A stretch of 18,040 nt of DNA, taken from NCBI RefSeq assembly GCF_020829685.1, contig NZ_JAIVFR010000017.1, positions 1-18,040 on the forward strand. The letters are read 5' to 3'. The position numbers were made by a program, and so were the translations under genes. The notes under the pieces were generated by a model. The model searched no databases, had not been told where the DNA came from, and saw only the letters and a list, made by a program, of their open reading frames with translations. How positions within the stretch are numbered: position 1 is the stretch's first letter; each line of letters opens with the position of its first letter. The DNA is from Nostoc sp. CHAB 5715. GTDB taxonomy: Bacteria > Cyanobacteriota > Cyanobacteriia > Cyanobacteriales > Nostocaceae. Shown here in pieces: positions 6,463-15,556 of this stretch.

Positions 6463-6660
6463 GTGCGATCGCTTGGAAATATCAGAATGAGCAGTGCAAT
6501 CGCTATGTTAAATATGGGATGCGATCGCAATTTTGAAATATCAGAATTAGTAAGTGCGATCACTATGTTAAATATGGGATGCGATCGCTATTTTGAAATA
6601 TCAGAATGAGTCAGTGCGATCGCTATTTTGAAATATCAGAATGAGTCAGTGCGATCATTA
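6463..6660. repeat. HIP1-bearing tandem repeat (minisatellite)
   Basis: The array is made of units starting GTGCGATC: a 31-base unit at 6463-6493, two 60-base units at 6494-6553 and 6554-6613, a 35-base unit at 6614-6648, and a partial unit from 6649. Each full unit ends in a segment like TTTTGAAATATCAGAATGAG. The 60-base units carry an extra module (CTATGTTAAATATGGGATGC). Exact GCGATCGC octamers lie at 6465, 6521, 6581 and 6616. It begins just after the broken hicB gene and does not appear to be coding. Confidence 0.85.
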
Positions 6661-6672
6661 TTAAGTAAAGCT

Positions 6673-6867
6673 TTAATTTGAAGGTTGAATTGGCACAAAT
6701 TCATATTTACCTGTGGTAGAATTTTGTTTAACCTGGACGTAAGACGATGGGACTATTTTTGCGATCGCCTGATGGTAAAAACTGAATTTTTTCCGTCGCA
6801 CCATCAATTGAAAAATTATAACTGTGTAATAGGCCTTTTGTACGAAGATCCAGCAAAGCATTAGCAC
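6673..6867 (-). CDS. Doubtful small ORF, possible gene tail
   Basis: An ATG at 6861 or a GTG at 6867 could start a frame of about 62-64 aa immediately downstream of the PstS-like gene on the same strand. The last part (IVPSSYVQVKQNSTTGKYEF and on) has a more protein-like composition than the beginning, so this may be the remnant of a longer gene rather than a complete one. A HIP1 octamer lies inside (6761-6768). I recognise no family. Confidence 0.2.
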   Translation of the reverse strand: MLMLCWIFVQKAYYTVIIFQLMVRRKKFSFYHQAIAKIVPSSYVQVKQNSTTGKYEFVPIQPSN

Positions 6868-8370
6868 TTAGTTATTCTCGTCAAAGTTTCCAGTTTCTTG
6901 AAGGCTCTTTATCATCTCTTGACCTTGTTTTGTCAAAAGTAGCTTACCGTAGGCTTCACCAGCTTGTTGCTCTTTTCTACCATTTTGTTTAACCACTACA
7001 TAGAGAATAATAGGTAATGGATATTCATCACTGTAAACCGCTTCGATATTAACTCGATTACGGTTGCCAGCGCGACATTGAGCAGGTGACACGAAGTTTT
7101 GTTGTTGGTATGGATAGATGGTTCTACCATTATCGTTAATAATAGATAAAGTCTTAACTCTACAGTGTGGTACTACCTCTGAGATTTGGCCTATAAAGAT
7201 TCCTCCGGGTTCCGCAATGATATTTTCGAGTCCTATAGTAAGTGTCTTAACATAGTTAATATTTCTTTCACTAAAGTTTTGAATTTCTAAAATTTTTTTT
7301 AACTCTTCAGTGGTGCCTGAACTATCATCACGCACATAAACCTTAATTGGGATATCTGCGAAAGCGCCAGCTTGTCTCCAGTTATCAATCTTACCACTGA
7401 AGATTTCACTTAATTGTTTTTTGGTCAGAGCGTTGATCGTTAATTTGGGGTTAACGACTACTGCTAAACCGCTTTTAACAACTGAAATTCCTTTAAGAGT
7501 AAAACCCCTTGTTTTAGCTTTGAAGTTATCTTCAGAGGAAACATCACGGGATGATAGAGCAAAATCCAGCCCATCCTGTCCACCATCTATTAACTTCTCA
7601 ATACCTATTCTAGAACCCAATACCAAGTCTTCTCTTATTTTTATATCAAACTGACGATGAGCATTTTTAATTTCTGATTCTAGCTTTGGGTAGATAAAAG
7701 CCCAATAAGTGCTACCGCCTTCTGTAAATGTTCCTTCAGGTACGTTGGGGACTTCTACAAATTGATTGATAACTTCTCTTTTTGGAGGTGAGATAACTAG
7801 ACGAGATTCTTGAGCCGGCTTAATAAGCCATGCTGCCGCAGCGCCAATAATAACTCCTATACTCAACATTCCTATGGATTGAGGAGCTAGATTTAGGATT
7901 TTTTTTTGAGAATTTTCAATTAAGGCTGTATCTTCATCCCTAAGTCCTAAATTTTGCTGAAAACGTTTCAAATCAGCGCGAGTATTAGCACTAACAGGGA
8001 ATTTACCTTTAGTTGTTTGCAGGAACGCCTTTTTATATTCCTCTAAATTTTCTAATTCCTCCTCAATCAATGGGTGGTATAGGTTGCGTTGTTTAAGCAG
8101 GTCAATAATGAGCTTCTGCCTTTGCTCCCAAGGATTTTTTACTGCTGAAAATGATTCTTCTTTTTGATTTGTTTCTACTGCCTCATCAGTTTGATAGACT
8201 AAGGCTTCCACAAAACCTAAAACTGGGTAGTAAGTAAAAAAGTCCTTATGGGAAAGGTTGTAAATTGGAAAATAGAATGATATTACTGCATCTAAAACCC
8301 GTGCTGATTTGTGCATACCCCAATAAGAAATATAGGGTTGCGTGATAACATTGCTAATTTGACTTGTCAT
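6868..8370 (-). CDS. Membrane-anchored PstS-like substrate-binding protein with cytosolic N-domain
   Basis: This 500-aa protein has three parts. Residues 1-160 are polar and helical, including EELENLEEYKKAFLQ and LKRFQQNLGLRDEDTALIE, a helical segment I recall recurring in cyanobacterial kinases, ATPases and other multidomain proteins. Residues 164-183 (QSIGMLSIGVIIGAAAAWLI) form one membrane helix. Residues about 205-495 resemble the phosphate-binding PstS family (PBP-like), with GGSTYWAFIYP near 218-228 and VRDDSSGTTEEL in the second lobe. It has no N-terminal signal peptide; the internal helix would anchor it with the binding domain in the periplasm. No ABC permease is nearby, so sensing or tethering is as likely as transport. 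GAGG at 8381-8384 supports the start. It follows ispH by 51 bases on the same strand. Confidence 0.75.
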   Translation of the reverse strand: MTSQISNVITQPYISYWGMHKSARVLDAVISFYFPIYNLSHKDFFTYYPVLGFVEALVYQTDEAVETNQKEESFSAVKNPWEQRQKLIIDLLKQRNLYHPLIEEELENLEEYKKAFLQTTKGKFPVSANTRADLKRFQQNLGLRDEDTALIENSQKKILNLAPQSIGMLSIGVIIGAAAAWLIKPAQESRLVISPPKREVINQFVEVPNVPEGTFTEGGSTYWAFIYPKLESEIKNAHRQFDIKIREDLVLGSRIGIEKLIDGGQDGLDFALSSRDVSSEDNFKAKTRGFTLKGISVVKSGLAVVVNPKLTINALTKKQLSEIFSGKIDNWRQAGAFADIPIKVYVRDDSSGTTEELKKILEIQNFSERNINYVKTLTIGLENIIAEPGGIFIGQISEVVPHCRVKTLSIINDNGRTIYPYQQQNFVSPAQCRAGNRNRVNIEAVYSDEYPLPIILYVVVKQNGRKEQQAGEAYGKLLLTKQGQEMIKSLQETGNFDENN

Positions 8371-8421
8371 TTCTTATTTACCTCGTAAAGTGTCAGTTCT
8401 AATGTTTAAGCTTCAAAGAAA

Positions 8422-9630
8422 CTACACAACTGGAGCTACTAACTTCAGGTTGAAAATCTTCTCAATGACCTCTTCCACAACTTTATTAGGGGTAGATGCG
8501 CCAGAGGTAACTCCCACCACAATTGAACCATCTGGCAACCAATTTTCAGTTACTTTCAAGTCTTCATGTAGTGGTTTGTGTTCAATGCGATTTTCTAAAC
8601 TGATTCGCTCAGCACTATCGATGTGATAAGAAGGAATACCTTGGTTGAGGGCAATTTCTTGCAGGTGAGTCGTATTAGAAGAGTTAAAGCCACCAATTAC
8701 AACCATCAAGTTCAGCTTTTCGTCCACCAATTGGAACATAGCATCCTGACGTTCTTGAGTAGCGTCGCAGATGGTGTTGAAGCTGAGGAAGTGCTGATTT
8801 AGGTTAGTAGGACCATACTTCTTCATCATTGTGCGCTCAAACAGTTTGCCAATCTGCTCAGTCTCGCCCTTAAGCATTGTTGTTTGATTGGCAATACCAA
8901 CCCGTTCTAAATCGGTGTCAGGATTGAAGCCAATAGAACAGGTTTTGCTGAATTTAGCCATGAATTCATCACGGTTTCCACCTTTAAGGATGTAATTGCA
9001 GACATACTCTGCTTCTGCCAAGTTCAGTACTACTAAATACTTGTCAGCAAATGAACTAGTAGTAATCGTTTCTTCGTGCTTGTACTTTCCGTGGATGATT
9101 GAGGTGTAATTAACTTTTTTGTGCTTCTCAACCGTATTCCATACTTTAGAAACCCAGGGGCAAGTTGTGTCCACAATTGTGCAGCTTTTTTCGTGAAGGA
9201 TCTGCATTTCTTGGACACTGGCACCAAAGGCAGGTAGAATTACAACGTCCTCCTTTGTCACGACTGAGAAGTCTTTGTGGCTATTCTCCACAGGGATGAA
9301 TTCTACCTGTATATCCCGCAGATTCTGATTTACTGAAGGATTGTGGATAATTTCATTGGTAATCCAGATGCGTTTATTGGGAAAGTGCTGTCGGGTTTCA
9401 TAAGCCATAGCAACCGCTCGCTCTACACCCCAACAAAAGCCAAACGCTTCTGCTAATCGAATTGTGACTTCACCTCGTTGCAGCGTATAGTTGTTTTCCC
9501 GGATTTGTTGAATCAAATCACTTTGATACTCTGAGTGCAGGATATTTGCAACTTCCGCTTCCCGACCAAATCCTTTGCGATGGTAGTACTCAGAACTATG
9601 AAGTAACCGTCTGAAGGCTTTAGTGTCCAT
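8422..9630 (-). CDS. ispH: 4-hydroxy-3-methylbut-2-enyl diphosphate reductase (HDR)
   Basis: This is the last enzyme of the MEP pathway. It reduces HMBPP to IPP and DMAPP with a [4Fe-4S] cluster in the cytosol, in cyanobacteria probably with ferredoxin as electron donor. The three cluster cysteines are visible at C66 ([10 protein letters not shown]), C157 (DTTCPW) and C288 (NTICDATQ). [11 protein letters not shown] and GVTSGASTP, which bind the diphosphate, follow. The 402-aa length and the start [11 protein letters not shown] match the long cyanobacterial/plant form. I therefore choose ATG 9630 over an in-frame ATG at 9663; neither has a strong ribosome site. The gene follows ispG on the same strand with about 95 bases between them. 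Confidence 0.95.
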   Translation of the reverse strand: MDTKAFRRLLHSSEYYHRKGFGREAEVANILHSEYQSDLIQQIRENNYTLQRGEVTIRLAEAFGFCWGVERAVAMAYETRQHFPNKRIWITNEIIHNPSVNQNLRDIQVEFIPVENSHKDFSVVTKEDVVILPAFGASVQEMQILHEKSCTIVDTTCPWVSKVWNTVEKHKKVNYTSIIHGKYKHEETITTSSFADKYLVVLNLAEAEYVCNYILKGGNRDEFMAKFSKTCSIGFNPDTDLERVGIANQTTMLKGETEQIGKLFERTMMKKYGPTNLNQHFLSFNTICDATQERQDAMFQLVDEKLNLMVVIGGFNSSNTTHLQEIALNQGIPSYHIDSAERISLENRIEHKPLHEDLKVTENWLPDGSIVVGVTSGASTPNKVVEEVIEKIFNLKLVAPVV

Positions 9631-9725
9631 TTGTTGTCTGTTTTTGAGATTAGTATGCAACATTTTTGTGTTGTCTTGTCAATTTCAACCGACTGCTGAC
9701 TGTCTATTCAGTTGTTCAGCTAACT

Positions 9726-10952
9726 TTAAGGATCAATCCAGCGCCCGTCTGCCTTAATTAGGTTAATTAACTCCTCAACGCCTTGAGATTCAGGGACTTT
9801 TTTGATTTCTTCTCTGCCACGATATAGAGAGATATAACCAGCCTGCTTACCAACATAACCGTAGTCAGCATCTGCCATTTCCCCAGGACCGTTGACAATG
9901 CAACCCATGACTGCGATATCTAGACCAGTAAGATGTTTGGTTGCTTCACGGACTTTGTGCAGCACTTCTTCAAGATTAAACAAAGTACGACCACACGAAG
10001 GGCAAGCAACATACTCCACCATCGTTTTCCTTAAACCCAGTGCTTGCACAATGCTATAGCAGACGGGAATTTCTTTTTCCGGGGCTTCCGTAAGTGATAC
10101 TCGAATTGTATCCCCAATCCCTTCAGCTAGAAGTGTGGCAATACCAGCGGTGGATTTGATGCGTCCGTATTCACCATCCCCGGCTTCTGTTACCCCTAGA
10201 TGTAGGGGATAATCCATACCTAGCTCATCCATGCGCTGTGCCATTAGGCGATAAGCGGCAAACATCACAGGCACCCGTGACGCCTTCAGGGAAATAACCA
10301 AGTTGTGGAAATTTAGAGATTCGCAAATGCGAATGAATTCTAAAGCAGATTCTACCATACCTTCAGGAGTATCGCCATAGGTAAATAGCATCCGCTCAGC
10401 AAGGGAACCGTGATTAACACCAATCCGCATGGCTTTGCCCTGATCACGTAACGAAACTACGAGAGGTTCGAGAGTTTCACTAATCTTCTCGCCAATTTCG
10501 TCAAATTCAGCTTCGGTGTATTCAGTTCTACTAAGTTTTGGCTTTTCAAATACATATAAACCTGGATTAATCCGGACTTTATCAACGTACTGTGCCACTT
10601 CCAAGGCAATCTTCATGCCATTGTGGTGAACATCAGCTGCCAGCGGTACATCCAGGTAGGTTTCGAGCAATTTCTGCTTGATTTCAGCCAAGGCTTTAGC
10701 GTGAGCCATACTAGGCACGGTGACACGCACAATTTCACAACCAATTTTATGGAGGCGAATAATAGCAGCTACCGAACCCTCTATATCCAAAGTATCCTCA
10801 TTGATCATGGACTGCACCACTACAGGGTAACCACCACCAATTGTGACGTGACCAACGCGAACGGGACGGGTTTTACGACGGACGATAGTGGTATCAGTCA
10901 AAAGTTGCACAGGAAAGGAGTTGGAAGTGGTCGGAGATGGGATAGTGTACAT
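9726..10952 (-). CDS. ispG: 4-hydroxy-3-methylbut-2-en-1-yl diphosphate synthase
   Basis: This enzyme converts MEcPP to HMBPP, the sixth step of the MEP pathway, using a [4Fe-4S] cluster in the cytosol. The TIM-barrel part opens with [20 protein letters not shown]. The cluster ligands are at C317 and C320 (CPSCGR) and C351 (GCIVNGPGE). The length of 408 aa from ATG 10952 is typical for the two-domain bacterial form. A GTG at 10991 would add 13 residues but is less like homologues; no strong ribosome site distinguishes the two. It lies 50 bases downstream of dxs and upstream of ispH, all in one direction, so a shared transcript is likely. Confidence 0.95.
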   Translation of the reverse strand: MYTIPSPTTSNSFPVQLLTDTTIVRRKTRPVRVGHVTIGGGYPVVVQSMINEDTLDIEGSVAAIIRLHKIGCEIVRVTVPSMAHAKALAEIKQKLLETYLDVPLAADVHHNGMKIALEVAQYVDKVRINPGLYVFEKPKLSRTEYTEAEFDEIGEKISETLEPLVVSLRDQGKAMRIGVNHGSLAERMLFTYGDTPEGMVESALEFIRICESLNFHNLVISLKASRVPVMFAAYRLMAQRMDELGMDYPLHLGVTEAGDGEYGRIKSTAGIATLLAEGIGDTIRVSLTEAPEKEIPVCYSIVQALGLRKTMVEYVACPSCGRTLFNLEEVLHKVREATKHLTGLDIAVMGCIVNGPGEMADADYGYVGKQAGYISLYRGREEIKKVPESQGVEELINLIKADGRWIDP

Positions 10953-11002
10953 AAGTTCATGCTCTTGCTGGTCAAGGTTCAGATTCAACACAATAAAAGA
11001 AA

Positions 11003-12928
11003 CTACCTAATGAGATTTGCCTCTTGAGAAAGTTTTGGCAATGAAACTGTAAAAGCTCTTCTTACTGTTTCGGCAATTTGTGGACTAGTTAAGCCTAGGC
11101 TTGCTTTGGATTCCTCTGGAGTTGCGTGCTCAACTAACTGATCAGGGACTCCAATTCGCGTCACTGGCACCAATACACCTCGATCTAGTAATGCTTCTGC
11201 TACAGCCGAGCCAAAGCCCCCCATTAAGCAACCTTCTTCTAGTGTGACGACGCGACCAATTCGCTTAGCTAGGGGCACAATCAAATCAATATCGAGGGGT
11301 TTAGCAAAGCGGGCATTAATCACTGTGGCTTCAATGCCATACTCCCTCAAAATCATAGCTGCTTGCATGGCTGGGTAAACCATTGAGCCAAAGCCTACCA
11401 TCAGGACGTCGTCACCGTGCCGTAGAATTTCACCTTTACCAATTGGCAGAGCCTCCCACCCTTCTTCCATTAAAGAGACGCCGTAACCATTACCGCGCGG
11501 GAACCGCATCGTAATTGGTCCATCGGTGTATTCTATGCCAGTGACAACCATTTGCTGGAGTTCGGCTTCATCTTTAGGAGCCATTAAGACCATGTTGGGG
11601 ATGCAACGTAAATATGCGATGTCGTACATTCCCTGGTGGGTAGGACCATCAGCTCCGACAATTCCAGCTCTGTCCATACAGAAGAACACTGGTAAATTCT
11701 GTATGCAGACATCGTGAATTATTTGATCGTAAGCACGTTGCAGAAAAGTGGAGTATATTGCAACGACAGGACGCATGCCTTCACAAGTTAAGCCAGCCGC
11801 TAGGGTAACGCCATGTTGTTCGGCAATACCGACATCAATATATTGATTGGGCAATTTTGCTTGTAGTTTGTCTAACCCTGTTCCTGTTGCCATTGCAGCA
11901 GTGATCCCAATGATTTTTGGATTTTGTTCAGCGAGTTTGACAAGAGTGTGGGCAAAAACTTTAGAGTAGGCGGGGAGTTTGGGTTTGTTGGAGGGGTAAG
12001 CTTTGCCAGTACCAAGATTGAAGGGGTTTTGGGCATGATAGCCTACTTGGTCTTTTTCAGCAACTTCATAACCTTTACCCTTGACTGTTGCCACATGCAC
12101 TAAAACTGGTCCTGGTATTTGATGTGCCTGTTGGAAGGTAGCAATCAATTCTTCAAGATTGTGACCATCCACAGGTCCGATGTAGGTAAAGCCAAGTTCC
12201 TCGAATACCGCCCCGACTTTGGACACTGCCAAACGCTTCATCCCTTCTTTGAGGCGTCCTAGTTCTGGAGATAAAGAGCTACCTACAAAAGGTATCTGTT
12301 TGACTTGTTCCTTAATATTGTCTGACAAAAACTGTACTGGTTCACTCAAGCGCATCTTGTTAAGATACCGAGAAAGTGCACCAACATTGGGGGAGATAGA
12401 CATTTCATTGTCATTAAGAACTACCAACAGGTTTGTTTTGGGTAAGTGACCTGCATGGTTAATTGCTTCCAAAGCCATACCACCAGTCAGTGCCCCATCG
12501 CCAATCACAGCTACTGCTTTAAAGTCTTCGCCTTTGGAATCTCGCGCTAACGCCATGCCTAGGACTGCAGAGATACTGGTGGAAGCGTGTCCAGCCCCGA
12601 AGTGATCGAACTTGTTTTCACAGCGCTTGAGGTATCCTGCAATTCCATCTTTTTGCCGCAGCGTGTGAAAGCGATTATAACGACCAGTAATCAATTTATG
12701 CGGATAAGCTTGGTGACCCACATCCCAAATCACTTTATCGCGATCCAGATCTAGAGTCTGGTAAAGCGCTAGCGTCAGTTCCACGACACCCAAACCAGGA
12801 CCAAGGTGACCACCACTAGTTGCTACAGTTTGTAAGTGCTTTTCTCGAATTTGAGATGCGATTTCCTGGAGTTGATCAATTGACAGACCGTGTAACTGGT
12901 TTGGATGAGTCAAGTCTTTGATGTGCAT
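11003..12928 (-). CDS. dxs: 1-deoxy-D-xylulose-5-phosphate synthase
   Basis: This thiamine-diphosphate enzyme condenses pyruvate and glyceraldehyde 3-phosphate in the first and flux-controlling step of the MEP pathway. It is 641 aa long, as usual. [10 protein letters not shown] holds the active-site His (H41). The ThDP motif runs from GDGALTGG (143-150) to NDN (172-174). The transketolase-like pyrimidine domain has [15 protein letters not shown] with the catalytic Glu, and a C-terminal transketolase domain follows. ATG 12928 is chosen because AGAGGA at 12936-12941 sits seven bases upstream and the homology begins at [16 protein letters not shown]; an upstream in-frame start at 13009 is rejected. 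It leads the dxs-ispG-ispH run. Confidence 0.97.
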   Translation of the reverse strand: MHIKDLTHPNQLHGLSIDQLQEIASQIREKHLQTVATSGGHLGPGLGVVELTLALYQTLDLDRDKVIWDVGHQAYPHKLITGRYNRFHTLRQKDGIAGYLKRCENKFDHFGAGHASTSISAVLGMALARDSKGEDFKAVAVIGDGALTGGMALEAINHAGHLPKTNLLVVLNDNEMSISPNVGALSRYLNKMRLSEPVQFLSDNIKEQVKQIPFVGSSLSPELGRLKEGMKRLAVSKVGAVFEELGFTYIGPVDGHNLEELIATFQQAHQIPGPVLVHVATVKGKGYEVAEKDQVGYHAQNPFNLGTGKAYPSNKPKLPAYSKVFAHTLVKLAEQNPKIIGITAAMATGTGLDKLQAKLPNQYIDVGIAEQHGVTLAAGLTCEGMRPVVAIYSTFLQRAYDQIIHDVCIQNLPVFFCMDRAGIVGADGPTHQGMYDIAYLRCIPNMVLMAPKDEAELQQMVVTGIEYTDGPITMRFPRGNGYGVSLMEEGWEALPIGKGEILRHGDDVLMVGFGSMVYPAMQAAMILREYGIEATVINARFAKPLDIDLIVPLAKRIGRVVTLEEGCLMGGFGSAVAEALLDRGVLVPVTRIGVPDQLVEHATPEESKASLGLTSPQIAETVRRAFTVSLPKLSQEANLIR

Positions 12929-13250
12929 ATACGTTTCCTCTAATAAGCGAGTGACTTTGAATGAAATGATAGGAAGACGCAAGAGTGGTCTTAATATCAA
13001 AAAAATCAAGCGTTACTTCATTCAACGAACGAGTTTGGTTTGCAAACAGATTTTTCTGTTTTGTTTGCTGTCAGGTACATTTAAGTGTGCTATTTGTCAT
13101 GCCAAGAACCATTGTTATTACAAGCGATCGCTTGGTCGGTTTGCAGTGTTGTGTCATTTAGTTTCAAGTCTTGAACGTGTTAGTGAATCTATGAAATAGT
13201 CTGTCAAAATTCACATTCTTGTATGAAACTATTTTGTATCTCCTGCTAGA
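12929..13250. other. Intergenic region upstream of dxs, no gene seen
   Basis: The 322 bases between the dxs start and the COG2426-type gene hold the dxs ribosome site (12936-12941) and presumably its promoter. A 14-bp palindrome CAAGCGATCGCTTG (13121-13134) contains a HIP1 octamer. A plus-strand open frame (12918-13199) overlaps the dxs start and has no protein-like features. I could not place a convincing promoter. Confidence 0.5.
12936..12941 (-). promoter_or_regulatory. Ribosome binding site of dxs
   Basis: On the minus strand the sequence AGAGGA precedes ATG 12928 by seven bases. It decides the start against the longer frame that opens at 13009. Confidence 0.7.
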
Positions 13251-13694
13251 CTACTTACCAATGTGTAGCCAGTCTGAGCCAGTGTGTACAATTCCTGCGA
13301 TCGCAACAGAATATAAAACAACGCTGATGAAAGAGTAAATTAAGAATAATCCAGAATTCATTCTGAATAACTTCATCGTTACTGTCAAAGGCCACACACC
13401 AATCAGGGGAACACCCAGTACAATAAACCCAATTCCGTAACTATCTATCCAGTTTTTCAAGCGTTGTGATGATAACTTTGCGAACCATTCTTGGACTTTT
13501 GGTATTCTATTTAGACGCTCGTAACCAAAATTTAATAGTAGAACAGGGGCGTAATTACCTATTACCGAAAAAACCACAGTAGAGAAGTAATCAAGACCCA
13601 TACCAATGCCAATAGGAACGGCTGTATAGATTTCCAAAACAGGCAAAAATGCAATGAACCCAACCAAAAATGCTTTTGATATGTACTCTACCAT
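13251..13694 (-). CDS. Small multidrug-export-type membrane protein (COG2426 / PF06695)
   Basis: This 147-aa protein is almost entirely membrane segments. The start (VEYISKAFLVGFIAFLPVLE) leads into the family hallmark LEIYTAVPIGIGMGLDYFST, in which an acidic residue and a Pro-Ile-Gly-rich loop sit in a membrane re-entrant. A later segment, GVPLIGVWPLT, is the matching second conserved loop. The family is annotated as 'putative small multi-drug export', but the function is poorly tested. ATG 13694 is supported by AGAGG at 13700-13704; a longer frame from 13733 is unlikely. The gene is transcribed in the same direction as dxs but well separated from it. Confidence 0.8.
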   Translation of the reverse strand: MVEYISKAFLVGFIAFLPVLEIYTAVPIGIGMGLDYFSTVVFSVIGNYAPVLLLNFGYERLNRIPKVQEWFAKLSSQRLKNWIDSYGIGFIVLGVPLIGVWPLTVTMKLFRMNSGLFLIYSFISVVLYSVAIAGIVHTGSDWLHIGK

Positions 13695-13718
13695 ATTTGC
13701 CTCTTTTCTACTTGACTG

Positions 13719-13739
13719 GTTAGGTAAAATCAACCTAAC
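13719..13739. repeat. 7-bp inverted repeat between the membrane gene and the nuclease gene
   Basis: GTTAGGT (13719-13725) pairs with ACCTAAC (13733-13739) around a 7-base loop. It lies downstream of the DpnII-like gene and upstream of the COG2426-type gene. There is no T-run on the minus strand after the stem, so it is at best a weak terminator. Confidence 0.35.
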
Positions 13740-13770
13740 TCAGTCAATATTGGTAGACGGATATTCGATG

Positions 13771-14604
13771 TTAGTAAACTGTGGTTTTCCAACCAAGCCC
13801 ATCCGTTACCCAAATAAATTTATGACCTTGTCTTGATATAAAATCAAATAGTGTTTTGTATTCTCCGGCCGTAGATTTAAGTTTAGAACCGCCTCCGCTA
13901 TAAAAATTAGCTTCTATTAGATAAAGATTGTTTTGATTTTTAACTGCAAAATCAAAACGACGGCTTGATTTATCGGATTGAACATTAATATTCCATTGAG
14001 CTTGTATTTTTTGAGATGTAGCTTGTGGAATCAGCAAAAAATTATTTTGTTGACATATTGTGCTAATCAAGTTTCCTAATACTATCTCCATCGTCGTTCC
14101 ACCACGGTTTTTTCTACCATTACTATCTAAACCAACCTCTATACCCAGAACATAATCTGGTATGCTTTTAATATTTTTGTTTTTAAATAATTCTAAAACT
14201 CCTGTGTTTTTGGTAAACTCTAAAATATCATTAATCTCTAGTTGAGATAATGAATCTTTTCTTTTAAAATTAAAAGATTTATATACAAAATTACCACTTG
14301 TATAATCTGTTAATATTTTAAAATTTGTAGTACGACAAGCTATTAAAATTGGGATGGCGCTAATAATTTGAGGATGTTGTTGTAAAAGCAGCCTAAATTC
14401 ATTTTCTATATCATTCTTTCCAACTAGATAGTTAAGTGTATTTAAATTAATTTCTACATCATTAAATTTTCTTAAAACTTTTTGCCAGTCAACGAAATAG
14501 TTCCAGACACTTATGGAATCTGTCAGTGTATTTTGAAAATGTTGGAAAACTTCAGTTTCATTTGAACAATTCAAATATGTTTGGAAAATGGAATTAAATT
14601 TCAT
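13771..14604 (-). CDS. DpnII/MboI-family type II restriction endonuclease, possibly C-truncated
   Basis: This 277-aa protein is predicted to cut unmethylated GATC sites. The family is recognised from LYLIEANFYSGGGSKL with the acidic and charged residues expected at the catalytic centre (D218 in RRFDFAV, E231 and N233 in IEAN), and from the near-C-terminal GHKFIWVTDGLGWKTT. In DpnII-type enzymes as I recall them, some 20-30 residues follow GWKTT; here the protein stops three residues later (TVY), so the end may have been lost by a frameshift or rearrangement. The gene starts 19 bases after the methyltransferase stop on the same strand, which is the usual arrangement. Base composition is markedly more AT-rich than in dxs or chlB, suggesting horizontal acquisition. 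Confidence 0.85.
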   Translation of the reverse strand: MKFNSIFQTYLNCSNETEVFQHFQNTLTDSISVWNYFVDWQKVLRKFNDVEINLNTLNYLVGKNDIENEFRLLLQQHPQIISAIPILIACRTTNFKILTDYTSGNFVYKSFNFKRKDSLSQLEINDILEFTKNTGVLELFKNKNIKSIPDYVLGIEVGLDSNGRKNRGGTTMEIVLGNLISTICQQNNFLLIPQATSQKIQAQWNINVQSDKSSRRFDFAVKNQNNLYLIEANFYSGGGSKLKSTAGEYKTLFDFISRQGHKFIWVTDGLGWKTTVY

Positions 14605-14623
14605 CTATTGTTTAACTTATTAT

Positions 14624-15556
14624 CTAATAATTCATAATTAATAGTTCATTAATTGAGTTTCGCTTTAACGCATTGCTATTGATATTGCGTGTGGCCCTAA
14701 CCCTCTCTATTTGATAACCACCATAAGCATCCTCAAAAAAATTATCGTTTATACTTTCATTTTTAGGGTCGGAGTTACTAAGCATGATTAATGCACCCTT
14801 GTTATCTAGTTTATTAAAATAATCTCGTAACCTTAATTGTTCAGAATCATTAAATGACTGCTGTGAATAAGATGTAAACTTAGATGTATTACTAATTGGT
14901 CTATAAGGAGGGTCAAAATAAACGAATGTTTGATCATCAACAAACCTTTCACATTCAGTAAAATCTCCATGATAAATTTGAGTATTTTGTAGAATTTTAG
15001 CCACAGATTTCAAATTTACAGAATTGTAAATATTCGGCTTTTTATATCTACCTGCTGGAACATTAAAATCACCTTTAGAATTGACACGAAAAAGTCCATT
15101 AAAACAAGTTTTGTTCAAAAAAATAATTTGGGCAGTTCTTTCTAACCATTCACAATGGTAATGCTCTAAGTTAAGGTATTTTTTTCGATTGTTAAATTGT
15201 GTTCTTATTTGATAATAATATTTGCTTTTTTCACTTTCATCAAAAGACAAATATTTCGTTGTCATTCTAGATAAGATTTCAATCAAATCATCTACATGAT
15301 ATTGAATCGTCTTGTATGCTATGACTAATTCTGCATTTATATCAGAAATAAATAATTCTTGAATATTATATTTATGTGCTACATAGAAAAAGACTGCGCC
15401 ACCTCCTATAAAAGGTTCGATGTACCTTTTGATTGACCCGTTAAATAATTCATTTGGAAAAAAATTGTTTATTTGCTCGATTAACTGGCTTTTACCACCA
15501 GCCCATTTCAAAAAAGGCTTTGGAACTGTTGGAATCGTTGAGAGAGTTAGAACCAT
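14624..15556 (-). CDS. DpnM/Dam-type adenine-N6 DNA methyltransferase (GATC)
   Basis: This class-alpha (D12) methyltransferase is predicted to methylate the adenine in GATC and protect it from the adjacent nuclease. KWAGGK (17-22) and EPFIGGGAVFF (47-57) form the AdoMet-binding region, and DPPY (215-218) is the catalytic motif IV. The start is uncertain: ATG 15556 has AGG eight bases upstream and gives 310 aa beginning shortly before PKPFLKWAGGK, as in relatives; ATG 15595 or the frame opening at 15658 would add unconserved residues. It is the first gene of a two-gene unit with the nuclease, ensuring methylation before cutting. The DNA is AT-rich and lacks HIP1 sites. Confidence 0.9.
   Translation of the reverse strand: MVLTLSTIPTVPKPFLKWAGGKSQLIEQINNFFPNELFNGSIKRYIEPFIGGGAVFFYVAHKYNIQELFISDINAELVIAYKTIQYHVDDLIEILSRMTTKYLSFDESEKSKYYYQIRTQFNNRKKYLNLEHYHCEWLERTAQIIFLNKTCFNGLFRVNSKGDFNVPAGRYKKPNIYNSVNLKSVAKILQNTQIYHGDFTECERFVDDQTFVYFDPPYRPISNTSKFTSYSQQSFNDSEQLRLRDYFNKLDNKGALIMLSNSDPKNESINDNFFEDAYGGYQIERVRATRNINSNALKRNSINELLIMNY

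Noticed and set aside
6333..6563. Minus-strand frame across the hicB tail and HIP1 array
   Set aside because: It runs antisense to a clear HicB coding segment and through a tandem repeat.
6463..6660. CRISPR array
   Set aside because: Units are contiguous and nearly identical, with no unique spacers and no cas genes.
10623..11027. Plus-strand 134-codon frame
   Set aside because: It lies antisense to ispG, whose coding sequence is unambiguous.
12918..13199. Plus-strand 93-codon frame near the dxs start
   Set aside because: It overlaps the start of dxs in antisense, has no ribosome site, and shows no family features.
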